A DNA stretch of 18,017 bases from an uncultured Actinomycetes bacterium (lineage in GTDB: Bacteria; Actinomycetota; Actinomycetes; Nanopelagicales; Nanopelagicaceae): positions 1-18,017 of the forward strand of contig CAIZHT010000149.1 in the NCBI GenBank assembly GCA_903932885.1, read 5' to 3'. Under the pieces are notes generated by a model. The model did no database searches. It saw only the letters and a list, made by a program, of their open reading frames with translations, and was not told where the DNA came from. A program made the translations under genes and the position numbers. Positions 1 to 8,245 of the stretch are shown piece after piece. Each line of letters begins with the position of its first letter. The first letter of the stretch is position 1.

Positions 1-876
1 CTGATCATGAATGCAAGTTTTGTTATCAGTTACTTTGGCACATTCATCGCATAGCAAAACCAACTCATGACATGTTGCTGTTCGGCAGTTATAGAACTGC
101 TTTGTAGGCGCTTTGCAACTATCGCACTCACCAATAACTTTTGCTTTAGGGGAAAAATCAATTGCAAGGCGATCATCGAATGTGAAGAGGGAGCCTTCCC
201 ATAAGCTGTCATCGCCATATTTTTTACCGTATCGGACGATCCCACCTTTGATTTGATAGACCTCTTTGAATCCACGCTTTTTCATGACGGAAGAAAGAAT
301 TTCACAGCGAATTCCACCAGTGCAGTATGTAATGACTGGCTTGTCTTTTATGTGGTCATACTTTCCACTTTCAATCTCTTCTACGAAATCGCGAGAGGAC
401 TCAGTGTTTGGAACAATTGCATTAGTAAATTTTCCGATTTTTGCCTCGAATGCGTTACGACCGTCGAAGAAAATAACGTCCTCGCCACGCTCTGCAACGA
501 GTGCATCTACCTCTTCAGGGCGAAGGTGAACTCCGCCGCCAACTACTCCGTTTTCATCTACTTCAATAATGTTTGGATCTCCAAATGCAACTAGCTCATC
601 ACGCACACGTACTTGAAGTCGTGGAAAGTCATTGCCAGTTCCACCAGACCATTTGAATTCCGTCTTCTTGAAACCAGGATAGAGCTTTGTTTTATGGACA
701 TATTTTTTGAGGTCATCCATATCGCCACCGAGAGTGCCGTTGATGCCATGTTTAGAAATAATGATCCGACCTTTGAGACCAAGAGTTTCACAGAGAGTCT
801 GTTGCCAAAATCGCATTGCAGTGGGATCTGAAATTGGCGTGAAGCAGTAATAAAGGATTACTTTCTGCTCTGCCAT
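1..876 (-). CDS. trhO: tRNA uridine(34) hydroxylase TrhO (rhodanese family), 3' end cut by window edge
   Basis: The minus frame opens with ATG at 876 and runs without a stop to the window edge (292 codons), so the C-terminus is missing. The family (E. coli YceA/TrhO) makes 5-hydroxyuridine at position 34 of certain tRNAs, using a rhodanese-like domain in the cytoplasm. Visible features are an N-terminal domain starting AEQKVILYYCFTPI, a rhodanese domain from about residue 120 with the FFDGRN motif at 136-141, and the active-site loop CTGGIRCE at 185-192, whose Cys185 is the expected catalytic residue. After that comes a cysteine-rich tail (Cys 251, 254, 264, 269, 276, 279, 288) that looks metal-binding, as is common in this family. 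No Shine-Dalgarno site precedes the ATG; a -10-like TAAACT ends six bases before it, suggesting a leaderless mRNA. The gene lies 23 bp downstream of the decarboxylase-like gene on the same strand. Assignment to the family is secure; the exact modification is inferred from the family. Confidence 0.9.
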   Translation of the reverse strand, partial: MAEQKVILYYCFTPISDPTAMRFWQQTLCETLGLKGRIIISKHGINGTLGGDMDDLKKYVHKTKLYPGFKKTEFKWSGGTGNDFPRLQVRVRDELVAFGDPNIIEVDENGVVGGGVHLRPEEVDALVAERGEDVIFFDGRNAFEAKIGKFTNAIVPNTESSRDFVEEIESGKYDHIKDKPVITYCTGGIRCEILSSVMKKRGFKEVYQIKGGIVRYGKKYGDDSLWEGSLFTFDDRLAIDFSPKAKVIGECDSCKAPTKQFYNCRTATCHELVLLCDECAKVTDNKTCIHDQ

Positions 877-882
877 GAGGCT

Positions 883-888
883 AGTTTA
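883..888 (-). promoter_or_regulatory. Candidate -10 box of a leaderless trhO promoter
   Basis: On the minus strand the order is TAAACT, then AGCCTC (six bases), then the ATG of trhO at 876. This would place the transcription start on or next to the A of the ATG. A loose -35 match (TTGTTC, 905-910) lies 16 bases further up, inside the 3' end of the preceding gene. The same spacing is seen at other SD-less genes in the window. Confidence 0.5.
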
Positions 889-899
889 CCTTCACTTTA

Positions 900-2333
900 T
901 TAGCGAACAACCACGCGATAACGCTCGAGAGAGCTATCTGTTGCATAGGCAATGCGCACGCCGGCAGATTTAGAGGCGCTGAGTCCGTCGATTATTTGAG
1001 CGGTCAAGATTTCACCAGGTGCCACAACGGCAACACCTGGTGGATATGGAGCAATGAGATCTGCAGAAATACGACCCAGTGCTTCTTTAGCGCTGACCAT
1101 TTCCGTCTTTGCAAAATATGCATCGCGCATTGATATTCCCTTTTGTGGAATGACAGACCAGCTCAGTGCTGTTGCAGATTCACGTGCAGTCGATGCTAGT
1201 TCTTTGAGAACAGGAATAAGAATTGAAGTTAGGTCAGTGAAATCTTGAGCAGTATCGGCAAGAGTTGCAAGAAAAACGACAGTGTCGCGATCAGCCATCT
1301 CAACTCGAACACCAGAGGCGCCAATTGCCTTTTCAATATCAACACCGGATGCCCCTAATTGATTAGCGCGTAGCACTACTTTTACGGGGTCAAAACGGCC
1401 TGGTGCAAAATTTGATGTATTGAGGAAAATTTCTTGTGAAAATTCTCTTTGAACAACGGCTTTGAAGTCCTTTACATTAGAAATAAGTTGGCCGAGTAAT
1501 TCTTCACCACGTGTTTGCAAAAGCGCACGGCATCCATCAATAGAGGCGAGTGGTGCGCCTGCAGGTGAAGTTGTGTGAGTTGTTTCGAAACTTTGTTCAA
1601 GGCGATCTAGGTTCAGGTATTGCCCGCGTGCAATCAATAATGCTGAAGCGCTATAGCCAGGAAGTGCCTTATGTGTACTAGTAATAAGTGCATCTGCGCC
1701 AAGTTGAATTACGTGACGAGGTAATTCTGGGTGAAATCCAAAGTGGCCACCCCATGCGGCATCTATAACAACAGGAATTGAATGTTCGTGCGCTTTAGCA
1801 ATAAGGGCAGGGATGTCGGAGAGAGTTCCTAAATAACCAGGTTCTGTAAGTAAGAGTGCGATTGGTTTTTCGCCAAGAACTTTTTCAAATTCGGCTACTG
1901 ATATTCCTGTAGGAACACCTGTTGCACTATCAATATCAGGAGAAAGCCACAGTGGTTCAAGGCCAGCAAGAACTAAAGCACTCAGTACAGAGCGGTGAGC
2001 AGTTCGCGATAAGGCAACTTTGTCGCCAGGTTTTCCCAGGGCGAGAATTACGGCTTGGTTCACATGTGTTGATCCACCCGTTGAAAAGCGAGCAAAGTCT
2101 CCACCCCAGAATGTGGCAGCTAACTTCTCGGCCTTGATCAATGTTCCGTGCGTCAGTTTGATTTCATCTAAACCGCCATAGAGAGGTGTATCGCTATCTA
2201 CAACAGCGCCAAGGCCAGCATCGAGGCGTGATGCTCTCTGCTTATGCCCAGGAATGGTGAAGGGCAGGCGCTCACTTTCAAAGTAGGAGAGGTATGCATC
2301 AAGGAGTGGAGCAGTATCGCGCAGTTCACTCAT
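900..2333 (-). CDS. Orn/Lys/Arg decarboxylase-family PLP enzyme
   Basis: A 477-residue fold-type I PLP enzyme resembling the short Gram-positive Orn/Lys/Arg decarboxylases (Bacillus SpeA/YaaO type, about 480 residues). Visible signatures are PFTIPGHK near residues 24-31, the glycine-rich STGGSTHVNQA phosphate loop around 84-94, VIDAAWGGH around 189-197 with Asp190 expected to hold the pyridine nitrogen, and STHKALPGYSA at 219-229, where Lys222 should form the Schiff base. The C-terminal domain keeps the family's IAPYPPGV motif. Such enzymes decarboxylate basic amino acids to polyamines such as putrescine, cadaverine or agmatine, but actinobacterial members are mostly uncharacterised, so the substrate is open. 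The ATG at 2333 is preceded by a clear GAGGAG SD site (complement of 2341-2346). It is divergent from gabT across 84 bp and upstream of trhO. The neighbouring GABA aminotransferase suits a polyamine/GABA theme; that link is inference. Confidence 0.85.
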   Translation of the reverse strand: MSELRDTAPLLDAYLSYFESERLPFTIPGHKQRASRLDAGLGAVVDSDTPLYGGLDEIKLTHGTLIKAEKLAATFWGGDFARFSTGGSTHVNQAVILALGKPGDKVALSRTAHRSVLSALVLAGLEPLWLSPDIDSATGVPTGISVAEFEKVLGEKPIALLLTEPGYLGTLSDIPALIAKAHEHSIPVVIDAAWGGHFGFHPELPRHVIQLGADALITSTHKALPGYSASALLIARGQYLNLDRLEQSFETTHTTSPAGAPLASIDGCRALLQTRGEELLGQLISNVKDFKAVVQREFSQEIFLNTSNFAPGRFDPVKVVLRANQLGASGVDIEKAIGASGVRVEMADRDTVVFLATLADTAQDFTDLTSILIPVLKELASTARESATALSWSVIPQKGISMRDAYFAKTEMVSAKEALGRISADLIAPYPPGVAVVAPGEILTAQIIDGLSASKSAGVRIAYATDSSLERYRVVVR

Positions 2334-2405
2334 TGATCTACTCCTCTTCTTTCTCTTTTCACTGACAAGGGTAACTTCCTGGCGCGTGTATGAGAAATAT
2401 GGCTC

Positions 2406-2411
2406 TAGACT
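2406..2411 (+). promoter_or_regulatory. Candidate -10 box of a leaderless gabT promoter
   Basis: TAGACT is followed by exactly six bases (TTAACC) and the gabT ATG at 2418. There is no SD site in this interval, so the transcript probably starts at the ATG. No good -35 match lies 16-18 bases upstream. The remaining divergent gap (2334-2405) holds the SD site of the opposite gene and no other motif that I can support. Confidence 0.5.
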
Positions 2412-2417
2412 TTAACC

Positions 2418-3758
2418 ATGAGCACACTGACTAGTTTGACCCAAGAACGTCGGTTGGTTACCGCAATTCCGGGACCCAAATCACTCGAGGCGCTACAACG
2501 CCGTAGTGAAGCGACTTCTGGGGGACTAGGTATGGCCATTCCCGTCATCATTGAGCGCGCTAGTGATGCGATTTTGCTCGATATCGATGGAAATCAAATC
2601 ATCGATCTTGGTTCAGGCATCGGCGTTACAAACGTTGGCAATTCAACATCTCGCGTAGTAGATCGCGTTATCGAACAGGCACAAGCATTTACACATACCT
2701 GTTTTACCGTTGCTCCATATATGAATTACATCGAAGTGTGCGAGAAACTCAATGCTGCAGTTCCTGGTCCATTCAAAAAGAAATCTATGCTTGTAAATTC
2801 AGGTGCAGAGGCTGTTGAGAATGCAATCAAGATTGCACGTCACTACACAAAGCGTCCAGCAATTGTTGTTTTCGAACATAGTTATCACGGCCGCACAAAT
2901 TTGACGATGGCACTTACTGCAAAGAACATGCCATACAAAGAGGGATTTGGTCCATTTGCACCAGAGATTTATCGCGTACCGATGCCTTATTCATTGCGCT
3001 GGCTCGGCGATAAAAAGACAATTACTGAAGATGCGATGGAAATGATTACCCATAAGATTGAAAAAGAGATTGGTGCACACAATGTTGCTGCAATCTTGAT
3101 TGAGCCAATCCAAGGAGAAGGTGGATTTATCGTTCCACCTAAGGGATTCTTGCCAGCTCTTTCAAAGTACTCAACTGAAAACGGAATTATCTTTATTGCT
3201 GATGAAGTACAAACTGGCTTTGCACGCACGGGTCACATGTTTGCAGTGGAAGAAGAAGGCGTATTTCCTGACATGGTCGTAACCGCGAAAGGAATTGCTG
3301 GTGGACTTCCACTTGCAGCAGTTACTGGTCGCGCTGAAATTATGGATTCAGTCCACGTTTCAGGACTTGGTGGAACATACGGTGGCAACCCACTTGCATG
3401 TGCCGCAGCCCTTGGTGTCTTTGAAACTATTGAAGAAGAGAACCTTGTCGCGCGAGCTGCTCACATAGGTGAAGTTCTTGGAAAATCTCTGCGCGAACTT
3501 GCAGCAAAGTATCCAATCATCGCTGAAGTTCGCGGCCGTGGCGCTATGCAAGCAATTGAATTAGTGATGCCAGGAACTTTGGATCCGAATACAGCAGCAA
3601 TGAGCGCTGTTGTGAAGTATTGCCAGAGCAAAGGTGTTCTTGTTCTAACAGCTGGAACTTATTCCAACGTGATTCGATTCTTGCCACCGGTGGTCATTAC
3701 TGATGAATTGCTCCTCGATGCTATGGGCGTTCTAGAAGAGGCTTTTGCATCTCTCTAA
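2418..3758 (+). CDS. gabT: 4-aminobutyrate (GABA) aminotransferase
   Basis: A 446-residue class-III PLP aminotransferase, matching the usual length of actinobacterial GabT (about 450). GabT transfers the amino group of GABA to 2-oxoglutarate, giving succinic semialdehyde and glutamate, and is the entry from polyamine breakdown to the TCA cycle. Visible features are the phosphate-binding NSGAEAVENAIK at 127-138, HSYHGRT around 154-160, IEPIQGEGGF around 229-238, the ADEVQTGFARTG segment at 261-272 with cofactor-binding Asp262, and TAKGIAGGLP at 289-298 with Lys291 as the PLP lysine. The FARTGHMFAVEEEGVFPD context is typical of GabT rather than of ornithine aminotransferase, though related enzymes acting on 5-aminovalerate or putrescine cannot be excluded. 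The ATG at 2418 has no SD site and fits a leaderless start. The LuxR-type regulator gene follows after 81 bp. Confidence 0.88.
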   Translation: MSTLTSLTQERRLVTAIPGPKSLEALQRRSEATSGGLGMAIPVIIERASDAILLDIDGNQIIDLGSGIGVTNVGNSTSRVVDRVIEQAQAFTHTCFTVAPYMNYIEVCEKLNAAVPGPFKKKSMLVNSGAEAVENAIKIARHYTKRPAIVVFEHSYHGRTNLTMALTAKNMPYKEGFGPFAPEIYRVPMPYSLRWLGDKKTITEDAMEMITHKIEKEIGAHNVAAILIEPIQGEGGFIVPPKGFLPALSKYSTENGIIFIADEVQTGFARTGHMFAVEEEGVFPDMVVTAKGIAGGLPLAAVTGRAEIMDSVHVSGLGGTYGGNPLACAAALGVFETIEEENLVARAAHIGEVLGKSLRELAAKYPIIAEVRGRGAMQAIELVMPGTLDPNTAAMSAVVKYCQSKGVLVLTAGTYSNVIRFLPPVVITDELLLDAMGVLEEAFASL

Positions 3759-3771
3759 GGGGGAATTAGCC

Positions 3772-3832
3772 TCACCTTCTCACCCCTACTAGGGTGATGT
3801 TGCCTTCCTTTTTCTGACAATCTGTATCACCC
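3772..3832. promoter_or_regulatory. Clustered TCACC/GGTGA boxes between gabT and the LuxR gene
   Basis: The 81-bp gap contains TCACC at 3772-3776, 3780-3784 and 3827-3831 and the inverted form GGTGA at 3793-3797. The middle pair forms a dyad, TCACCC, six bases (CTACTA), GGGTGA (3780-3797). This could be an operator for the regulator gene just downstream, possibly autoregulation, or chance in a short pyrimidine-rich stretch. There is no T-run, so it does not look like a gabT terminator. Confidence 0.3.
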
Positions 3833-3839
3833 TTACCTC

Positions 3840-6446
3840 ATGACCACTAGGGCAATCCAGGCTCACGTGGGTGATTTATTGCCTGGTGCATCTCTTGCGC
3901 ATACCACCCCACCTGCAATGCCTGGAAACTTCTTGTCACGAAAAAGTCTTTTTGAGCTCTTTGATACGCGAACACCGGGTGCCACAATCGTTGTTGCCCC
4001 ACCTGGCTATGGAAAAACTACTTTAGTTGCTGAATGGTCACATCAAAATAAAGAGCGCGTTTTTTGGGCCACAGCGACAGGAAATGAAAAAACAGCTGAT
4101 TTTAGAAATATTGTTTTTCAAGCGGTAAGAAATGTTATTCCAGATTTTGCTCCCTGGTTCAAACCGAATACCGATCTAGACTCGAAAGAAATATTCAATA
4201 GATTCTTTGAGGATATTGCAGCGCTAGGTGAAGACTATGTATTTGTTCTAGATAATGGAACTTTGTCAGAGAATTTGAATGCAGTAAAACTCGCGCAGTA
4301 CATGGTCGATATCATTCCTGATAATTTGCACTTGATTTTGATTCGGCGTACTGCTGTAGAATTATCGTTTGTTCGTTTTGCGCAGCGCGGAAATTTGAAC
4401 TTAATTTCGGCCACCGACCTTAAATTTGATGAAGCTGAGATTGGGTCGATTGCAAGTCTCAATGGACTCGATTCATCTGATCCTGATATTGACTCAACTC
4501 TAAAATTAGCAAATGGTTGGCCAGTTTGTGTTCAGTTGCTTGCCAAAAATTATTCAAAGGGTATGAGATCGACGAATTTCTCTATTAAAATGGCATCCCC
4601 AATGGAACCTCTAAGAATTCTTACAACAGAGACTTTCAATATTCTCAGTGTTGTAGACCAAGAACAGCTTATGAAGCTCTCCATACTCAAGGAATTCGAT
4701 TTAGATACAGCACAAATCATTCTTGGTAAAGATCATTCAATTCAATATCTCAATCGAATTAGCAGTGACGGCTTTCTCACTATTGATGAGTCTGCTAATC
4801 CGCGTTATGAATTCAACACAATTTTTCGTGAAACAATTCAACAACTTGCTGCCGAAAAAGGAATTGATTTAGCGCCTACACGCAAGCATTTGATGGAATA
4901 TTTCATCTTTCGCAAGATGATTAGTGAGGCAGTCGAGCAGGCATTTGAGCTCAATGATTTTATAAAAATGCACGTTCTTCTCAAAGAGCATTCACGCCAG
5001 CTCACTGCAACTGGCCAAGGTGATCAAATGATTCGTTTAGCGCCGTATGCAGGCGATGACAGTCCTCATGGTTTATTGCTTCGCAAAACTGTGGAAGTAA
5101 TGGGGCATGTAACAAATCTAAATTTTATGCAGGCAGAAATCGAAGCCCAGCAACTAATCCTCAAATCAGCAAATAGCGCTATCGGAGATTTCACACGAAA
5201 AATTGCCAACGCAGCGATGATGTACGTCAATTTTTCAAAAGGACTAATTACTGAGATCGATACTCATGAAAATGAATTATTCGATGAAGAAGTAATCACC
5301 GGTGATTTAGAAACAAGTGACAAGATTGCAATACTTAGAATTGCTGGCGATAAAGCATTTATTTATGACTACCAAGGCTCGTTAGAAATGATTTGTCGTA
5401 GGGCACAAGGAATAGCTTTAGAAGGCGTAGATGTGGGCGTTCCATATAACCTCAATATTTTGAATTGCATGTCACTTTTTACAAAAGGAAATTACCTAGA
5501 AGCCTTTGATCTTGCACGTCTTACAATTGCTCAAGCGGAGGAAAAGGGTTATGTCGGAATTGCTGGGCCTATTGAAGCTTATATAGTCCTTGGACGATGT
5601 CATTTAGAATTTTCCGAAGTTGAGAAGGCGTACACAGCCATTTCACGTGCACGAGATTTAGCAAAAGAGTGGAAGCAATGGCCTTGGTATTTTGTTGCTG
5701 AAGGAATTTTGATCCGCCTTGTAGTAAGTATGGGGGATTTTCCACGTGCTACCGAAATGATTCGTAAGATGCGTAGCGATTTCTCTGAACAACGTATTTC
5801 TACGGATTCGGCGTGGATAGTGGATATGTCAGAAATCTATTTGAGATTTACACTCAACGATTTTGACCGTGTTGAGATACTCCTCAACCGCACTCCTGAC
5901 ACAACATTTACAAAATTGATTCGTGACGAACTCGCGATTCGTAAAGGAAAGAATCCTAAAGATCTTGATATCGATAAACTTCCAGATTCAACGCCTCGTG
6001 AGAAACTTCGAAAACTGATTAAGAAGGCAGACGCCGTATCAGATCGCGAGAATGAATGTTTGCTCATCATGCAACAAGCGCTCAACCTAGGATCTGAGAT
6101 AGGTGCCTATGAGACATTTATACGCCAGAGTGAACCCCTCACTAATGTCATTCTCAAAATCGCAGGAAGACAGCCGACGATTTATCTAGAGGAACTCTCT
6201 CGCCTGATCACGCAGCGAATAAAGAGCAAACACCAATCGACGGGCTCCCTCAAGGAAAATCTGACGAGCCGTGAGCTTGAAATCGTGAAACATCTATCTA
6301 CGGCCAAGCCGATTAGCACCATAGCCAAGTCTCTACACATCTCCCAGAACACGATTAAGACCCACCTGCGAAACGTGTATCGCAAACTTGAGGTCGATGG
6401 ACGCGATTCTGCGGTGGAAAAGGCGCGCGAACTCTTTCTGGTCTGA
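3840..6446 (+). CDS. Large ATP-binding LuxR-family (MalT/LAL-like) transcriptional regulator
   Basis: An 868-residue protein with MalT/LAL architecture: an N-terminal NTPase module, a long helical middle likely built of TPR-like repeats (about 350-790), and a C-terminal LuxR-type helix-turn-helix. The Walker A motif is APPGYGKT (53-60); Walker B is YVFVLDN (about 133-139), where the second acidic residue common in MalT (LDD) is replaced by Asn. The HTH spans 808-868, with LTSRELEIVKHL opening it and ISQNTIKTHLRNVYRKL as the recognition region. Such proteins are ligand-sensing activators of nearby catabolic or transport genes; the ligand here is unknown. No SD precedes the ATG at 3840; the hexamer six bases upstream (CACCCT) matches only A2 and T6 of a -10 box, so the start is less certain, and Met27 (before PGNFLSRKSLF) is an alternative. 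Lysine codons are largely AAA, unlike the transporter genes to the right, which fits low expression. Adjacent gabT is a candidate target. Confidence 0.88.
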   Translation: MTTRAIQAHVGDLLPGASLAHTTPPAMPGNFLSRKSLFELFDTRTPGATIVVAPPGYGKTTLVAEWSHQNKERVFWATATGNEKTADFRNIVFQAVRNVIPDFAPWFKPNTDLDSKEIFNRFFEDIAALGEDYVFVLDNGTLSENLNAVKLAQYMVDIIPDNLHLILIRRTAVELSFVRFAQRGNLNLISATDLKFDEAEIGSIASLNGLDSSDPDIDSTLKLANGWPVCVQLLAKNYSKGMRSTNFSIKMASPMEPLRILTTETFNILSVVDQEQLMKLSILKEFDLDTAQIILGKDHSIQYLNRISSDGFLTIDESANPRYEFNTIFRETIQQLAAEKGIDLAPTRKHLMEYFIFRKMISEAVEQAFELNDFIKMHVLLKEHSRQLTATGQGDQMIRLAPYAGDDSPHGLLLRKTVEVMGHVTNLNFMQAEIEAQQLILKSANSAIGDFTRKIANAAMMYVNFSKGLITEIDTHENELFDEEVITGDLETSDKIAILRIAGDKAFIYDYQGSLEMICRRAQGIALEGVDVGVPYNLNILNCMSLFTKGNYLEAFDLARLTIAQAEEKGYVGIAGPIEAYIVLGRCHLEFSEVEKAYTAISRARDLAKEWKQWPWYFVAEGILIRLVVSMGDFPRATEMIRKMRSDFSEQRISTDSAWIVDMSEIYLRFTLNDFDRVEILLNRTPDTTFTKLIRDELAIRKGKNPKDLDIDKLPDSTPREKLRKLIKKADAVSDRENECLLIMQQALNLGSEIGAYETFIRQSEPLTNVILKIAGRQPTIYLEELSRLITQRIKSKHQSTGSLKENLTSRELEIVKHLSTAKPISTIAKSLHISQNTIKTHLRNVYRKLEVDGRDSAVEKARELFLV

Positions 6447-6543
6447 GCGTAAAGAGGGAGGCGCCATGCATAAATTGTGCTTCCTTCCTCGGTAGAAGAA
6501 GGAGAGACTTCCTATCTCATAATTCGCCAATGCCTAAGGAGCC

Positions 6544-8235
6544 ATGATGAAGAGCCGTATCCGAATCGTTGCCATCGTTCTCCTTGCCCTCGTTGGCTCG
6601 ATGGCACCCAGCGTTGCAGCTGACTCACCATCATTTGATGAGGAATGGGTTCAAAGCGCGCCAGCAACTGTTGGTCTTATTGGGATAAATACTCAAGCAT
6701 CTGTTCAAGCTCTGACATATTCAAGTTATTTGCTTTCACTTCGCGGAACAACATCGAAAGTAGATTTCGCAGGAACGTGTACCTCACTTGCCGATGAAAA
6801 TTGTCAAAATTCTGACAGAATCCAATTTCGTAGTGATCTTCAACCGTGTACTACATCAAACCCATCTGATTGTTTCAACGGTCTAATTGTCAAAGATTCG
6901 AATGGTAAAGAGATTGCAAGCACCTTGGTTGCCGATGCGATTGCACCATTGAAGCAAAGTTATACAGGTAGTCCTGAAAAGAATTTACCAACTGGAGGCG
7001 CACCTCTTATATTTTCAATTCCTGGAGCAGCCCACTCTGGTGGCGATCTATATATGGTCAAGCCAGATTTAGTTGGAGCCTTAGAAAAGGGTCAAGAAAA
7101 ATTCAAAGTCATAAAGTTGGAAGCCGTGATAGTTCCTGTCAAGAAAGTTGCTGGTGATACAGGCTTATTACAGATAAGTGATACCGCAACAGATTATGCA
7201 ACTATCGACATGATTGCAGGCAATGGTCGCGAAAAAGGAACGATGACATGTGACTTTTTCAAAGATGGAAAAACTTGCTTTGTAACGCAAGCATTTCCAG
7301 TTGGAATTACTTTTGGAATGAAGTTGCGCCTTAGCCAATCTGTTTACGGATGGTTACATGGCCGCTTGAGAAATCCAGATGTGAGCGTTGCGGTAAATCC
7401 AGTAGTCAAAGATGGTGTTGACCTAACAATTGTTGCCGAACCGATGAGAGTTCCTGTTCTCTTTGGCTGGACGGAGAGCGCTAAAGCACCAGCTGGCGTA
7501 CTTGCTCGTTACAGCGGGGTTCCACGACTTGGAACTGTTTACGGTGCACCTGGAAAACCAGCTGATCGAAATGGCTCACTCTCCGAGATAAGTATGTTGC
7601 ACGAGCAACTTGATGCAAGTGAAAATAGCTTGGCTGAAGTGCGAGATTGGCTCGAAGTTTTGGGGGATAAGGCAACGGTAGAGCCATATAACTGGTCTGT
7701 TCAGACAATGGTTGGTGGAAGTTCAGAAGAGATTAATAAGTGCACAAAAGATTCCAAAGCGCTCGCAGGCATAGTTTCTACAAATGCGACGATGTATTCA
7801 CCAGGTGCGCCTGCATTCAATAAGGAATCTCAATCACTTGATTACAAAGTAGTTGCACCGCACTTCGCACATAACGGTGATGTATTCCTTGGAACCTATG
7901 ACTTGTTGATGAGTTCGCAAGTTGCACGTTGTATTTATAGCTTTAGTAAGGCACCAATAAGTGCCACTATTTCTATCGTTAGCTCTGATGGGAATACACG
8001 CGTAGCGACAACTTCAATAAATGAGAAGAATGGCTTCCTGCACCTTGGCGCTTACGGTTTTGAATTTTCATCTCCAACAATCAAAGTTACTTTGAAGCAG
8101 GAGCCCGTGAAAGAAGTTGTAGCTCCCGTAAGAAATTCTGCCAAGCGTACGATCACCTGCTTGTTAGGAAAGACCACTAAGAAGATAACTGCGCTAAAGC
8201 CCGTATGCCCTAAGGGCTTCAAACTAAAGAAGTAG
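6544..8235 (+). CDS. Secreted cysteine-rich protein of unknown function
   Basis: A 563-residue protein that I do not recognise. It starts with a basic N-terminus and hydrophobic core (RIVAIVLLALVGSMAPSVAA), a clear Sec signal peptide probably cut after about residue 26. The mature part is Ser/Thr/Lys-rich, with no further membrane segment and no catalytic motif that I can identify. It has ten cysteines: four near 79-118, a pair in MTCDFFKDGKTC, two further on and two in the tail, an even number suggesting disulfides. The tail (536-563) is a compact module, TITCLLGKTTKKITALKPVC followed by PKGFKLKK. From memory, similar lysine-rich two-cysteine tails end many secreted proteins of small freshwater actinobacteria; this needs a search. 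SD AAGGAG (6536-6541) sits 2 bases before the first ATG but 5 before the second (6547), so translation may start at 6547. A -10-like TAAATT (6471-6476) lies in the 97-bp gap upstream. It converges on tldE, two bases between the stop codons. Confidence 0.75.
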   Translation: MMKSRIRIVAIVLLALVGSMAPSVAADSPSFDEEWVQSAPATVGLIGINTQASVQALTYSSYLLSLRGTTSKVDFAGTCTSLADENCQNSDRIQFRSDLQPCTTSNPSDCFNGLIVKDSNGKEIASTLVADAIAPLKQSYTGSPEKNLPTGGAPLIFSIPGAAHSGGDLYMVKPDLVGALEKGQEKFKVIKLEAVIVPVKKVAGDTGLLQISDTATDYATIDMIAGNGREKGTMTCDFFKDGKTCFVTQAFPVGITFGMKLRLSQSVYGWLHGRLRNPDVSVAVNPVVKDGVDLTIVAEPMRVPVLFGWTESAKAPAGVLARYSGVPRLGTVYGAPGKPADRNGSLSEISMLHEQLDASENSLAEVRDWLEVLGDKATVEPYNWSVQTMVGGSSEEINKCTKDSKALAGIVSTNATMYSPGAPAFNKESQSLDYKVVAPHFAHNGDVFLGTYDLLMSSQVARCIYSFSKAPISATISIVSSDGNTRVATTSINEKNGFLHLGAYGFEFSSPTIKVTLKQEPVKEVVAPVRNSAKRTITCLLGKTTKKITALKPVCPKGFKLKK

Positions 8236-8245
8236 TTTTAGTTTG
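8220..8245. repeat. Inverted repeat spanning both convergent stop codons
   Basis: CAAACTAAA (8220-8228) and TTTAGTTTG (8237-8245) form a perfect 9-bp dyad around an 8-base loop. The plus-strand stop TAG (8233-8235) lies in the loop and the tldE stop (8238-8240) in the right arm. It could act as a weak bidirectional terminator, but the stem is A/T-rich and no U-run follows on either strand. Confidence 0.4.

Noticed and set aside
253..594. Two plus-strand ORFs and one minus-strand ORF over the left edge region
   Set aside because: They overlap the intact trhO frame, which carries the rhodanese active-site loop.
6481..6504. Hairpin TCCTTC / GAAGGA after the LuxR gene as a terminator
   Set aside because: Only six pairs with a ten-base loop and no U-run; the purine/pyrimidine bias of the stretch easily produces such pairing.
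8197..8219. AAGCCC / GGGCTT pairing near the end of the secreted-protein gene
   Set aside because: Six pairs inside coding sequence with an 11-base loop; chance is sufficient.
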